A DNA stretch of 64,000 nt from Anisodus tanguticus (GCA_034509755.1 CM067543.1:57530653-57594652); one strand, 5' to 3'; positions 31,806 to 43,362 are shown, counted from the first letter of the stretch. The notes: a model not told the origin generated them from the letters alone. Program-made: numbers and translations.

Positions 31806-33926
31806 TGTTGGCATATGCATAATTAACCGTGTAGTAGGTCGGGAAGTGAAGTTTTTAGTAGGGGTCGAGGGCGGGTAAGTAACTAGTAAGAACTTATCCT
31901 TGAAAGTGTAAGGTCCAGTGGGGTCTAGCCCCATACTCATGATTTAAGAGAATGTCAACTCATTCACCTTTATAAATAGGCAGATCATTATTCAGTTGAG
32001 ACACACCAACAAAGAGAAAAATAAATAGTAGTGAAGTATTCCATATTCCATATATAAAAAATAGTTTGTGAAAAAATAAATAGAGTGTGAGTGATATTGT
32101 AGTAAGGTGGGAAAATCAAGAGAGTGTTATTTTTTTTGAGTGTTTAGTGGTCTTTGAAGTATCTATACTCGTGACTACACAATGTAAAATTCATTGCTAT
32201 AGTGATATCAGTTGCTCTTCTTGGCCAATGGTTTTTTTATTATTCAGAAAAATTTTCACATAAAATTTCCGGTGTCATTATTGATCTTTATTCTTGCTAA
32301 TTAACCATAACTTGTTTTCCGCGTTTATCACTAATACTGTGAATATTATTTTGTGGGACTATTTTATTTCCAACAAGTGGTATTAGAGTCAAAATTCTGT
32401 CTGAGTATGCTATATGGTTGCATCACAGTCTGAACTTCCACATCAGAAAAGAATTACTTTGGTCTCCTGCTAATAAATAGTATTTGTATTTGTGATAAAC
32501 TATGGAAGTCAACACTAGTAGAATGGTTACTTTGAGTGGTGTCAATTATGCCATTTGAAAGGCAAAAATGAAAGATTTGCTCTATGTCAAGAATTTTTAT
32601 CAACCATTCTTTGCCATTAATAAATCAGATGAAGAGTGAAATCTGTTAAACAAACAAGTCTGTGGCTTTATTAGACAATGAGTTGACGATAATGTGTTGA
32701 ACCATATTTCTGGGGAGACACATGCTCGGACCCTATGGGAGCAGCTTGAAAGTTTGTATGCTTGGAAGACTGCAAACAACAAGATGTTCTTGATTAAGTA
32801 GATGTTAGGTTTATAATACCTTAACATTTCTCCGATGACAGATCATCTGAATAACTTTCAGGGGATTATGAACTAATTATTTTCTATGGGCAGTAAATTT
32901 GATTAAGAGATTCAAGGTTTGTTTCTAATTGATTCCCTACCAGACTCTTGGGAAACTTTAGAACTTAATTGTCAAATTCTACTCCGGATGGTTTGATCTC
33001 TATGGATATTACCAAGAGTAGTGTTTTAAATGGAGAAATGAGAAGAAAATCTTAAGGTTCCTCCTCGTCAGATGTCTTGGTAACTGACTCCTAGGGGAGA
33101 GGAAAGAATCGTGATTTTCAAAATAGAGAACATAATAGAAGTAAATCTAGAGGTAGACTTAAAGATATTTAGTGCTATCATTGTGGGGGAAAAGGGCACA
33201 CAAAGAAGTTCTGCCGAATGTTGAAGAAGGAGAACATATACAAGGAGGAAAAGAAAGAAGATGACAATTGTATGGCCACCGTCACTACAGAAGATCTTGT
33301 TACTGTCCTAGATGCAAATCTGATAAATATTACTTGTGATGAGTCAAGTTAGGTTGTGGACAGTGGTGCCGCATCTCATGTGACCTCAAGGAAGAATTTT
33401 TTCTCATCCTATACTCCAGGTGATTTCGAAACCTTGAGTATGGGTAATGAAACTGCCTCTAGGGTGGCTAGTATTGGAATAATTTATTTGGAAACTAGTA
33501 TTGAAACTAAACTAGTTTTGAACAATAGAAGTATGCACCAAATGTTCGTTTGACTTGATATCTGTTAGTGTCCTGGATGATGGAGGTTATGTTAGTATCA
33601 ATGGTACTGGAAAGTGGAAACTCACTAAGGGTTTCTTGATTGTGGTTCGTGGTACAAAATGTAAAATTCTCTTGATTGTGGCTCGTGGTAGTATCAATAG
33701 TCTTTGGAGTATTTATACCCGTGACTACACAATGTAAAATTCCTTGATATAGTGATATCAGTTGTTCCTCTTGGCCCGTGATTTTTCCTTATTCAGAAGG
33801 GTTTTCACGTAAAATTTTGGTGTCATTATTGCTCTTTATTCTTGCTAATTAATCATAATTTGGTGTTTCGCATTTATCAATAATACCATGAATATTATTT
33901 TAGTGGACTATTTTATTCCCAACGGA
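31806..33926 (+). mobile_element. Tnt1-like copia element with large internal deletion
   Basis: The 5' LTR spans 31806-32375 (TGTTGGCATATG...TTTCCAACA). AGTGGTATTAGAGTC follows as primer-binding site. gag (from 32502) and the start of the protease are present with many stops. The last part (33694-33926) is homologous to the 3' half of the LTR (32141-32375), so integrase, reverse transcriptase, RNase H and most of the U3 of the 3' LTR are deleted. Confidence 0.85.
32502..33737 (+). pseudogene. Tnt1-like gag and protease fragment
   Basis: The gag start reads MEVNTSRMVTLSGVNYA, followed by a gag body with DNVLNHISGETHARTLWEQL and PMTDHLNNFQG. A CCHC zinc knuckle CYHCGGKGHTKKFC lies at 33173-33214. 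The protease active-site segment VVDSGAASHVTSRKNFFSSY starts at 33356, with DSG in the usual D-[ST]-G position. A stop codon lies directly before it and several more in gag. These parts normally form the capsid and process the polyprotein. The rest of pol is deleted. Confidence 0.85.
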
Positions 33927-34469
33927 AATGGAAACAATTACCAAATACGGCTGCTAATACTCCATAGCTAGGTTGAGGAGCAAAAGAAGAAATCCACTTA
34001 ACGAGGAAATATTTATATCTGATTAATTAGTTAGTACAATAATAACTTACTAAGCGATTATCAATAGCTAATTCGAATGATGATTAACCACACTGAAACT
34101 GAGACACGACCCAAATTCCTATTGGGGCTAGCAGACTGTCATTTTTTTTTAATTCTATAAGTATTCGTTTCATTGTCCACCACTCCACCTATCGTGATGA
34201 ATTAATTAGGTGCTTAATTGAATAAAAACTGCAATTCTATTGGTTAATATATAACTATTCTAGTTCAAGATTTTGGTAATTAAAATTATAAGTTAAAATT
34301 TTAATTGCAGACGCACCGACAAGGAAAATGAAAAATGGGTGATATGGTGACATTGTGAAAAACTATATGAGCTACGTTCAATGATGCCAACTCTTTTCTT
34401 TTTGTTTTTGTTTTTCGAAGAATTAGTTTGTATTGGTCAAAGAGTACACACACAAGTTGGACCATATAA
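33927..34469. other. Intergenic, no gene recognised
   Basis: AT-rich sequence without supportable genes or repeats. Confidence 0.4.
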
Positions 34470-34862
34470 AAATATCTTATAAAGATCTTCAATATTATAT
34501 TTATTTATTTATTTTTGGTATTATCTTTTTACTAATATATCATGAAATAAGTCATATAACTAAAATATTTTTTGTGATGAAGTACGAAATTAAATATTCC
34601 GCTAAAAAGATGCATACACCAAATTTAAAGTACATTGCCAACCAAAAAGGGTGAAAGAATTCGGATAACTTGTTTACAATATGATTTTATAAAGATGTTT
34701 TATGTTTTATTTATTTATCTTCAATGTTATTTTTTACTAATATTTTATGAAATTAAATTAATTTTATAATAACTACAAAATCAAATATTCCACAAAACAG
34801 ATTACACCAAATTTTAAAGTACACTGCCAACTAAAAGGGGTGGAAAAAGATTCGGATAACTA
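34470..34862. repeat. Degenerate tandem duplication, about 200-bp unit
   Basis: TTTATTTATTTAT...TTACTAATAT...AAATATTCC(G/A)C(T/A)AAA...ACACCAAATTT(T)AAAGTACA(T/C)TGCCAAC...ATTCGGATAACT occurs twice, at about 34490-34671 and 34700-34862. Confidence 0.7.
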
Positions 34863-36195
34863 GTTAGCCATATTATGTACTCTTTTTTGTATATTTTTTT
34901 TAAAAGGAAATTTACGCACTATGTTCTAAAAAAACCACTTTCATTTGTTGGGCCGTTGTCCCTTTGATTCCTTGATAGATCATTTATTTGATTATTCTTT
35001 AAAATATATGGTACTTTTCAAGTTTTCATCTCCCATGATTTAATTTAAATTGAAAGTTAAAGTAGTTATTAACTAGTTCAGATTGAATATGATATTTTCC
35101 TAATGCATTACGTGCGTTGTTCATGCATTTCAGCCGTGTATTACCAGACAAACGTCCTTTAATTATGTATCTTAGCTGTGATAATTTAATAGAAATTTGC
35201 TTTGTTGATCTCCAACTACTGAAATAGGCTCATTTGGTGTAAAGGAGGTTGAGGTAGTACCTTTCTTTAACAGTTGTTTCAAACTTCTTGTTTTTTGATT
35301 TCTTGTTACCACATGTTGTCTCTTTTGCTTCGGTTACACATTATTTCGCTATTGTTACTATTTCGGTTCGGGGTCAACGTTATTCGATCAGTTAGCTACG
35401 AAAGAGAAGGCGACAGGGCGCATGTCGGAGATCTGATTCTCTTCCCTCCCCCTTTCAGTCTCCTTTTATTTTTTAAATGAGTATTGATTTCTTATTAGTT
35501 GTCATGTCTTCTTCACTGTTATATATTCTTTCAAATTATTTTGAAATACTTTACTTATATCGAGCGTCTATCGAAAACAACCTCTCTTCCTCCACGAACC
35601 TTCCCAAATTCCACTTGTGGATTATACTAGGTATGTTGTTGTTGAGATTGAGGTAGTAAGATGAAGTTAATCAGAGGTTTTGGGTTTTAGCTAGCTCTTT
35701 GAATAGGAGAATTTTTTTGTAACGTTTGTTCCTTACCCAATACTAGGTAAATTATACAAAAAAAAAATTAAAAAAAATTAACCACCATGTTATTTGAGTG
35801 ACCTTTAATAGCGTTTTGCCATCTTTCTTTAGCAATAAGACAAGGATGTGTGCATAACAAAGTATGGTCAATGATTCGGACTCATTGTATTTAGCATTTA
35901 ATGTATAAACTGATAGTAGAACCTTTACGTCATCAGTTATTTTAATTGCTTATTAGTTATAATAAGTCATTCAATATGTGTCTTAGATAATTAAATTTGA
36001 CTTTACTATATAGATTGTACATCGCCTCGACCTAATAGACTGATAGTATTAAAATTTTACTGTTATTGCACAATAGTTAATTCATTTTAAGGAATAACGT
36101 ACGACTACCTTTAGATGCTGAGCTAAAGATAAGGAAAAAGTTCAATTGAATCCCTTAAATTCGTGCGGTAATTTTATTGTATACATAAAATTAAG
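34863..36195. other. Intergenic with one LINE 3' tail
   Basis: No gene. At 35560-35647 the phrases ATCGAGCGTCTATCG, CCTTCCCAAATTCCACTTG and GGTATGTTGTTGTTGAG resemble the 3' end of the RTE LINEs. The rest is AT-rich. Confidence 0.4.
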
Positions 36196-36653
36196 GGAAA
36201 TAACTCAAATATGCTATCAAACTATCCGAAAAGACTTATTTATGTCATTCATTAATAATTGGGCAAATATAATTTTTCATGTAAAATAATAATGTTATTA
36301 GTATAAGGGACAAATTTGTCCTTATAAGTTTGTTACATAAAATTAGAAAGGATGGAGGTTTATATAGCAAATAGAAAAAGAACTGAGAAATGACTTAAAT
36401 ATGCCATTGAACTTAACTAAATGACTCAAATATGCCATTGAATTCAACAAAATGACTCATATATACAACTCATAAAATGAAGGACTTAGATAATGCCACG
36501 TGGCAAAATCTGATAGTAGTAGAGTTTTGTCAGTGAGTAATGACATATATGACCCAAAATGGTAATGGCAGTGACATTTTTAAGCCAAACTATTAACGAC
36601 TGACATGAATGAATCTTTTCTGATAGTTTGATGACATATTTGAGCTTTTTCAC
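36196..36653. mobile_element. MITE with CTCAAATATG arms
   Basis: The left arm TAACTCAAATATGCTATC is complemented by the right arm GATAGTTTGATGACATATTT. The interior has a local repeat (about 36388-36470) built on ATGACTCAAATATGCCATTG. Superfamily not resolved. Confidence 0.6.
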
Positions 36654-36682
36654 TAGAATAAAACCAAACCCTACAGTATATC

Positions 36683-37008
36683 TGCCGAGTTCTCCCACAT
36701 CGGTGGGATAAGTGATCCTTGGTTTTCTTATATGGCTTGGACAATCCTCCTCCATTTGAGTTAGACCCAATATCCATTCCATACATGGTATCAAAGCCAG
36801 ACTCATCTCAATTCATTGTTTCCGATGTTGGGCCCCCTCTTATATTGTCTATGCTCCAGATGTCCAGCCCTGGGCGTGAGGCGGGGTGTTGAGTTTTCCC
36901 ACATCGATGGAATAAGTGATCCTTGGTCTTCTTATATGGCTTGGAGAATCTTTCTCCCTTTGAGCTAGCTTTTTGAGTTGTGTTAGATCAAAATTCCATT
37001 CCTTAGCA
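36683..37008 (+). mobile_element. TRIM retrotransposon with two short LTRs
   Basis: LTR1 (36683-36785) and LTR2 (36887-37008) both contain TCCCACATCG(G/A)TGG, AAGTGATCCTTGGT and CTTATATGGCTTGGA. LTR1 is followed directly by TGGTATCAAAGCCAGAC (primer-binding site). LTR2 is preceded by GGGCGTGAGGCGGGG (polypurine tract). TATC flanks both sides (36679-36682 and 37009-37012). There is no coding capacity, as expected for a TRIM. Confidence 0.88.
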
Positions 37009-37496
37009 TATCATTTGTGCATTTTGTTGAATTCATTTATTACAGATCTGTCACTGACTTATCTATCCCTACAGACGTTCATAGATTTAATGACCAAATG
37101 CTATTTTGTAGATGGTAGGGGGCCAGAACTTGGATGTTCCAAGTTTTTGAATGACCAAATAATAGGGGCCCAAAAAAATGTCACAATCATTTCTAGAGTT
37201 TTCTTATATGGAATAAAGTCTTACAATTGAAGCTCCATGTGGTAACATCAAAGTTTAATAAACCAATAAAAACCACTATAAGATTCTTGGTGTTGGAGGA
37301 AGGAGATGGGAAGGACAATCACATTGTACTGGATAATTTGTGAGAAAAGAAAATTCAAGATAAGCATGCTAGAAAATGGTAAAAAAGAACACCTAAATAA
37401 TAGTACTAACTAGTAATAGTAAAAAATTATCTTTAAAGAAATCCAAAAAAATTACCTTTAAAGAAATCCCGTCATAATCACCTCAGGTTATGTTTA
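37009..37496. other. Intergenic, no gene recognised
   Basis: Short AT-rich interval between the TRIM and the SINE; nothing supportable besides the SINE target site. Confidence 0.35.
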
Positions 37497-37720
37497 CCCG
37501 CAAGGGTAGCCAAGTTGGTGTAGCAGTAGAGCGCGAAACCGCAAGGTCACGAGTTCGATCCCCTGCATAAATCTTCTTGGTTGAACCTGTCACACATGGC
37601 TTGCCAAGTGTGGTTAATCGGCTGACGTGGTTTGCAGGCTATTGCGTCAGTCCGGGGTTTATCCTGTGCGCACTCGAGAGAGTAGCGGTTGCGGGTTCCT
37701 TCGTCAACAAAAAAGAAGAA
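37497..37720 (+). mobile_element. tRNA-derived SINE
   Basis: A box-A-like segment TAGCCAAGTTGGTGTAGCAG and a box-B-like GGTCACGAGTTCGATCC form an internal Pol III promoter. The element ends in an A-rich tail. GTTATGTTTA flanks it perfectly on both sides (37487-37496 and 37721-37730). It is not a tRNA gene: no closed acceptor stem follows and the tRNA-unrelated body runs another 150 bp. Confidence 0.88.
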
Positions 37721-37730
37721 GTTATGTTTA

Positions 37731-38331
37731 GATTTCACCTGATGATGTTAATCTTTGCATCAATTATTTTAATCTACAAGGTTAAAATCAAATTTTAGCC
37801 GATCATAAACAAAAGTTTAGTCAAAGTTAGTGAGAAAAAGAAGTTAAGTAGTTTGAGTATTCGAGAATGGTGGATTATAAGTTTATAACAAGTTAGAAAC
37901 GGCAACTCCCTTCAACACTTTTTGCTACTTCAAATGAAAGATTAGAAAAATGAAATTTGCTACTAAAACAATTTATGATTAGGACATAGTATAATATGCA
38001 AAAAATTGTTTAAGAAAAGAAACTAGTGAACAAATAACATGGGTTAAGCATACCTGCCATGTGGGACACATCTTCCATTATTGCACTAACCAAACTGAAC
38101 CACTCCCTACTCTAAACAATCACAAAGATTCTTATTATATACACAAAATATAACAATATTTTAACGTAATAATATATTATAATTTGGTATCTTCATACGT
38201 AAGTTATTATAGTCATATAAGCGTTATAATATCATTAAGATTATTAATTTTAAAAGCCTATATTTTTTTCTTAAATTCCGTATTCGGTTAAAAGTGATGA
38301 CATAAAAAACGAAAGGGAAGGAGTACTATGT
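37731..38331. other. Intergenic, no gene recognised
   Basis: AT-rich; no coding sequence or clear repeat supportable. Confidence 0.35.
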
Positions 38332-38607
38332 ATTACTCTTTATGTCCCACTTTATATGACACTATTACTATTTGGAAAGTCAGATGAGTTTTTATTTAAA
38401 TGTAATTTTTTCATATGCTTTTTAAATATTTTAATTATTAATTATTATGATTTATAATATTTTTATGTAATTTTTAAATATATATATATATATATATATA
38501 TATCTATTTTAATAAATTTAAAGATTCTATGTCCAAATTTACGACAAAAATTAAATAATTTAATCTTTATATTTTGAATCGTCTCATATAAAGGGGATGA
38601 AGGGATT
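38332..38607. mobile_element. Stowaway-like MITE
   Basis: TACTCTTTATGTCCCACTTT at the left and GTCTCATATAAAGGGGATGA followed by AGGGATTA at the right are diverged Stowaway arms. An (AT) run of about 26 bp lies inside (38478-38503). Confidence 0.5.
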
Positions 38608-38859
38608 ACAAGTTATTAATAAATGACCTGGTTGTATAGATATTTGTTATTCTCTCCTTTCGAATTTGTGTGATACTATTTTTTTGATAGTCAGTCTCCA
38701 AAAGAATGACATTTTTCTATATTTAATATATAATAATTTAATTTTTAAATATCTGGTTCACTCTTAATGAGACGATCTATTGTCATATCAATATCTATTT
38801 TTCGTTTTAGTAGTAGGAATACTAGTGATTGATATGATCATCACTTTTATTCATTTTGA

Positions 38860-39957
38860 GTGAACACTAAGCTGGAGGTTTGGAGACAGACTCTGGAGTC
38901 TAAAGGGTTCAGGCTGAGTAGGACCAAGACAGAATACTTGGAGTGCAAGTTCAGTAATGGGAGCGACCTTGAGACATGTGTGGATGTGAGGCTTGGTATT
39001 CAGGTCATTCCAAAGAAAGGAAGCTTCAAGTACCTCGGGTATATTATCCAAGGAAATGTAGAGATTGATGACGATGTCACACATCGTATTGGGGCAGGGT
39101 GGATGAAATAGAGGCTCACATCTGGAGTCTTGTGCGATAAAAAGGTGCCACCAAAACTTAAAGGCAACTTCTATAGGGTGGTGGTTAGACCGACTATGTT
39201 GTATGGGGCGGAGTGTTGGCCGGTCAAGACTTCGCACACCCAAAAGATGAAAGTTGCGGAGATAAGGATGCTAAGATGGATGTGTGGGCATACAAGGAGG
39301 GATATAATTAGAAATGATGATATCCGGGACAAAATAGGAGTGGCCTCGGTGGAGGATAAGATGCGGGAAGCTAGGTTGAGATGGTTCCGGCACATGCAGA
39401 GGAGAGACACAAATGCCCCAGTGCGGAGGTGTGAGAGTTTGGCTAAGGACGGGTACATGAGGGGTAGAGGTAGACCGAAGAAGTATTGAGGAGATGTGAT
39501 TAGACGGGATGTGGCGCAGGTGCAACTCACTGAGGACATGACCTTAGATATGGAGTTATGGAGGACACAAATTATGGTAGAATGGTAGTAGGTAGTCCAA
39601 CGTAGTCCTACCTATGCTTACAAACTGGTAGTTGTAATGTTATTATTATAGACCCGCTTAGTCTATCATACTAGTAGGTATAATATTGCTTTATAGTCCA
39701 CTGTCGTTTGATGTATGCTGCTATGTGTATTTTGTTTGTCTTATTTACCTGTATTAGTTATTGCTTCTTTTTTAGAATTCACTATCATGACTTAGTCTCT
39801 TTGTCTGTCTTACTTTGCTTGTGCTTGTGCTTTGTCTTGAGTCGAAGGTCTCTCGAAAACAGTCGCTCTACCTATCAAGGTTGAGGTAAAGTCTACGTAC
39901 ACCATGCCCTCCCCAGACCCCACGTTGTGGGATTTCACTGGGTATGTTGTTGTTGTA
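38860..39957 (+). mobile_element. RTE-type LINE, 5'-truncated, with 3' tail
   Basis: The copy starts abruptly within the reverse transcriptase C-terminal region (NTKLEVWRQTLESKGFRLSR), continues through FKYLGYIIQGNVEIDDDVTH, MLYGAECWPVKTSHTQKMKV, MLRWMCGHTRRDIIRN and RRDTNAPVRRCESLAKDGYM to a stop at 39487. A 3' untranslated region of about 470 bp ends GGGATTTCACTGGGTATG followed by TTGTTGTTG. One in-frame stop (39108-39110) interrupts it, so it is inactive. It lies between 33-bp inverted repeats (38818-38850, 40272-40304). Confidence 0.9.
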
Positions 39958-40762
39958 GATTACAAATTTTAAAAATTCATCTTTATTTTTAAAATTTTAT
40001 AAGTACATAATTAAATATTATCACATAATTTTTTTTTAGTTTCTCACATGTTATTTGGTATCTGCATTGTAGCTCAATTACGTTCGAATCTGTGTCGGAA
40101 AATTCCATATTGAGTGTAAATTAAAGTATTTCCTAATAAAGACAACTCCATACATATTCAGAAAAATTCGAATTGAAAACTCTGATTAAAGATGAAAGAG
40201 TATTTATAACTCCATTACGATTCTTATTGATTATGAATCACATAATTTGAGACGAAAAGAGTGCATAATGCATAAAAGTGATGATCATATCAATCACTAG
40301 TATTCTACTAATAAAAAAAAGATTTGAGTCATCTTATCTTTACTAATTCCTAGAAGCCTCAAGTATTAGTTAAGCTCTAAGTATTATGAAAAAGAAAATG
40401 GAAAGGTGAGGTGTGACAATCAAATCCAGCACATGCAAACGAGAGTATATAGTCAGCAATCGTAGGCCGCCCCCACACAACCTGCCAAATGCCGATTATC
40501 AACCAAATGAATGATATCATGAATTTCAACAAATTCCTTCTATTTTCTTCCTAACTTCACATTACACTTATCTCTTTCCTAAGTCATTTCTCTCTATCAT
40601 ATCATACTATTAATACCACACACTCTTTGTTCCTTCTCACTTTCCTCTTCTTCTGGTTTTGTTATATATATATATCACAAAGATATCTCCTTTTTCTTTT
40701 TGTGTGTGTGAAATTCAGATTTTTCTTACTTGTCTGGTTTACACTAATTTCAAGTGTTAACC
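39958..40762. other. Intergenic and promoter region of the Pi21-like HIPP gene
   Basis: A TATA-rich stretch TTATATATATATATC (about 40662-40676) lies about 90 bp upstream of the ATG at 40763 and is the likely core promoter. The 5' leader is CT-rich (CTTTCCTCTTCTTCTGG near 40640). A 33-bp arm at 40272-40304 is the inverse of 38818-38850. Confidence 0.5.
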
Positions 40763-42429
40763 ATGGGTGGTGGTGGTGGTGATCACAAAGAGAAGGTAAT
40801 GCTTGCTTTTTAATCACTTTTTTGTTATTCTTTTCTTCTCTACAAGTTAATAAGTTACTCATTCCATCTCAATTTATGTGTATTTTTTTTAGTCGGTTTT
40901 AAAAAGAAGAATCCTTTTTATATTTGACAAAATTGGCCAATTACGGATAATTATAAAGCAAAATTGGTCATTTTCCCCTTATTTTAGATGTTGTGGAGAA
41001 ACGGTTGGTGGAGAGGGAATTTTTGAGGTACTTGGCTTGTGAAAAGGGCATTTTTTTTTAGCTAATTGACTAAAGGTAGAAACATTTTTGTGCCAAAAAT
41101 AAATCGAAGGGCATAATTATTCTATTTCTATTAGTTCAAGAGTATCTTTTGACTCTATTCCGGTATTTCCTATTCAATAGTTTTAAATATTTCAGTTGAA
41201 AGAAAAAGACTTATTTTTTTAAAATTTCGTGTCTATTCAAACACGATCACATCGATTTAAACGGAGATAGTATAGCACAACAATTTCAAGCTTTATTCAT
41301 TGATTTATCTTTTTTTTTAAACAATAATAACCTTACAATTCTTTTTTTAATTTCTCAACAGACCACTATAATGGTGCTCAAGGCTGATCTTCAGTGTCCC
41401 TGCTGCTACAAAAAGGCCAAGAAAATTCTCTGCAAAATGCCCCGTGAGTCTCTTCTTTTCTTCAGTTTTCCTATCAAATCATTCACCGTTTGCGGGAGCG
41501 GTAGAGATTAATATGATGTCTCCTGACTTAAGGAAGTTATCTAATCCACAGAAAGAGTTGGAGCTTTACATGTTAAAGCATGTTAACTGCATTATTTTCA
41601 AGATTATAATTTCAAGAATATTATTTGTAGATATCCTTTAGAGTGACCTAAATATAATTTTTTTTCTCAATATTTTTAGTGTAGTTGATGTTAAAATGGT
41701 TTGATTGCAGAGGTTAGAGACCAAGTGTATGATGAAAAGGCCAATACTATCACCATTATTGTAGTGTGTTGTAGTCCTGAAAGAATTCGTGATAAATTGT
41801 GTTATAAAGGAGGAAAAGCGATCAAGAGCATTGAGATCAAAGAGCCCGCAAAGCCCAAGGAGGGTGAGAAGCCCAAGGAAAAGCCCAAGGGATCCGAGAA
41901 ACCTAAGGTTGTTACCTTTGAAAAGCCCAAGGAGGGTGAGAAGCCCAAGGAAAAAGCAAAGGAGGGTGAGAAGCCCAAGGAAAAGCCTAAGGTTGTTACC
42001 TTTGAAAAGCCCAAGGAGGGTGAGAAGCCCAAGGAAAAAGCAAAGGAGGGTGAGAAGCCCAAGGAAAAGGCGAAGGAAGGTGAGAAGCCCAAGGGACAAG
42101 AAAAGCCGACTGTAATTGATAAGCCCAAGGATGGTCCTACAGCTGCAATGGTGGCAACACCGTGGATGTCAGAACCGATGATGATGATGATGCCGCCAGT
42201 CCAAGGATACCCACATGGATGTGGTTGCGGGCAATGTTACTATACCGGGGGCCCATGTTATCAGTATTATGGAACGCCTGTACCCCCACAACCCGCCCCA
42301 TATTATGGTAACTACTCGTATGATTATGGGCCTGGGCCTGGACCTGGCCCATCTAGCTATGGAAAGGGCTGTTACGTAAACAATGATTACTTTAATGAAG
42401 AGAATGCTCAAGGATGTACAATTATGTAA
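40763..42429 (+). CDS. HMA-domain CaaX protein, Pi21-like/HIPP
   Basis: Three coding exons with GT-AG borders: 40763-40795 (MGGGGGDHKEK), 41362-41443, 41711-42429. Total 834 bp, 277 residues plus stop. Residues 12-75 form an HMA-like fold: TTIMVLKADLQCPCCYKKAK (metal-loop region) and PQVRDQVYDEKANTITIIVV, then SPERIRDKLCYKGGKAIKSI. The loop reads CPCC, a CxxC variant. The middle is a repeated proline/lysine/glutamate linker (KPKEGEKPKEK units). The tail is Gly/Pro/Tyr/Cys-rich (GYPHGCGCGQCYY; GPGPGPGPSSYG) and ends QGCTIM, a CaaX prenylation box. This order matches the plant family of rice Pi21, proline-rich HMA proteins linked to defence. Membrane anchoring is inferred. Intron 1 contains a Stowaway-like MITE. 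Confidence 0.92.
40857..41271. mobile_element. Stowaway-like MITE in intron 1 of the Pi21-like gene
   Basis: CTCATTCCATCTCAATTTATG at the left and ATCGATTTAAACGGAGATAG at the right are diverged Stowaway arms next to TA dinucleotides. It accounts for most of the 566-bp intron. Confidence 0.5.
41902..42069 (+). repeat. In-frame 84-bp coding minisatellite (two units)
   Basis: Unit 41902-41985 repeats at 41986-42069. Each encodes 28 residues beginning PKVVTFEKPKEGEKPKEK. Flanking half-units (KPKEGEKPKEK from about 41850 and to 42110) show further rounds of in-frame duplication. Confidence 0.93.
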
Positions 42430-42824
42430 TGTGACCCAATCATTTGTGGGTCGCTGAAAAGGGCCTACTTTGTACTTCTTTATGAACAAAGTTTTGGGCT
42501 CTATGTGGATGTCTTTTCCCAGTATTATTATTATTATCATAATAATTGTATTCATTAATACCAAATACGATGTATAAGGTATAGTTTTATTTTAAAGAAA
42601 AAAAGTGCAGAAAGAGAATACTAATAATTAGGTGAGTTGACCACATGGCTGGTGAACTCTCTTGTTATATAGTATTTGCACTTTTGGTCCTAGCTAGTAG
42701 GCTCTGTGGCAACTTGTTACTAATTTGTTTTTGCACGGATTTCCTTCGTATGGGCCTAACTTTAATTTTTTTCCATACTTCTCATTTAAAGAATACTTAT
42801 GGGTCTATCCTTATTCGTTTGTCT
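42430..42824 (+). other. 3' region of the Pi21-like gene
   Basis: The sequence after the stop holds TTATTATTATTATCATAATAATTG (about 42524-42547), a possible weak hairpin, and AT-rich sequence likely serving as 3' UTR. No other gene. Confidence 0.35.
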
Positions 42825-43125
42825 ATGAAATGATTCTGGGTTCGATCCCTAGCAGAATCAAAAAAAAATCGGAAGACAAAGTCATTTAAGAATTAAGTTA
42901 TCTGGCATAACTTCATTCCTACAGAACTTATGCTGGACAAGGCAAAGTGTCTATGCAGCTTCGTCAGAAAAGACATAGTTTCTATGAAATTTTGCTATGC
43001 GAAATTAGGTCATAGATAAGGGTAGACTGAATTTCTTTTCCTTTTTTTGATATCAGAAATATTCTCGATCACTTTTTTGTTTATTAAAGTGTCAAAGAGC
43101 AAAAATTAAAGAATTAGCGATCAGA
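42825..43125. repeat. Dispersed repeat with GGGTTCGATCC end, copy 2
   Basis: GGGTTCGATCCCTAGCAG, GCATAACTTCATTCC, CATAGTTTCTATGAAAT and AAAAATTAAAGAATTAGCGATC follow the same order as the copy at 24178-24540. Confidence 0.5.
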
Positions 43126-43362
43126 GGTATGAGCTCTTTATTCCATTTCCTTATAATAATAATATACTTCACTCCTTCTTTTTCCTGATATTAAAATATG
43201 CATGGTTGCACAATTTTAATAACTTAATGTTGCTTTTGCTAGAAAAAAGAAGCTCTTAAAGGTGGTCTGCACGTTTCAATATTTTTATCATTGCGGCAAC
43301 ACTACAAATATAGATGGTCCTTTGTAAAATAACTCATTAACTTTTTCAATTTTCATGCAATA

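Noticed and set aside
37505..37580. Possible tRNA gene (box A and box B readable)
   Set aside because: No closed cloverleaf; sequence continues as a SINE body with an A-rich tail and perfect 10-bp target duplication.
39171..39539. Minus-strand frames of 84-130 residues
   Set aside because: Antisense to the plus-strand LINE at 38860-39957.
41638..42128. Antisense open frames of 108-153 residues over the Pi21-like gene
   Set aside because: Shadows of the in-frame 84-bp coding repeat on the plus strand. The plus strand has domains, splice sites and a CaaX end.
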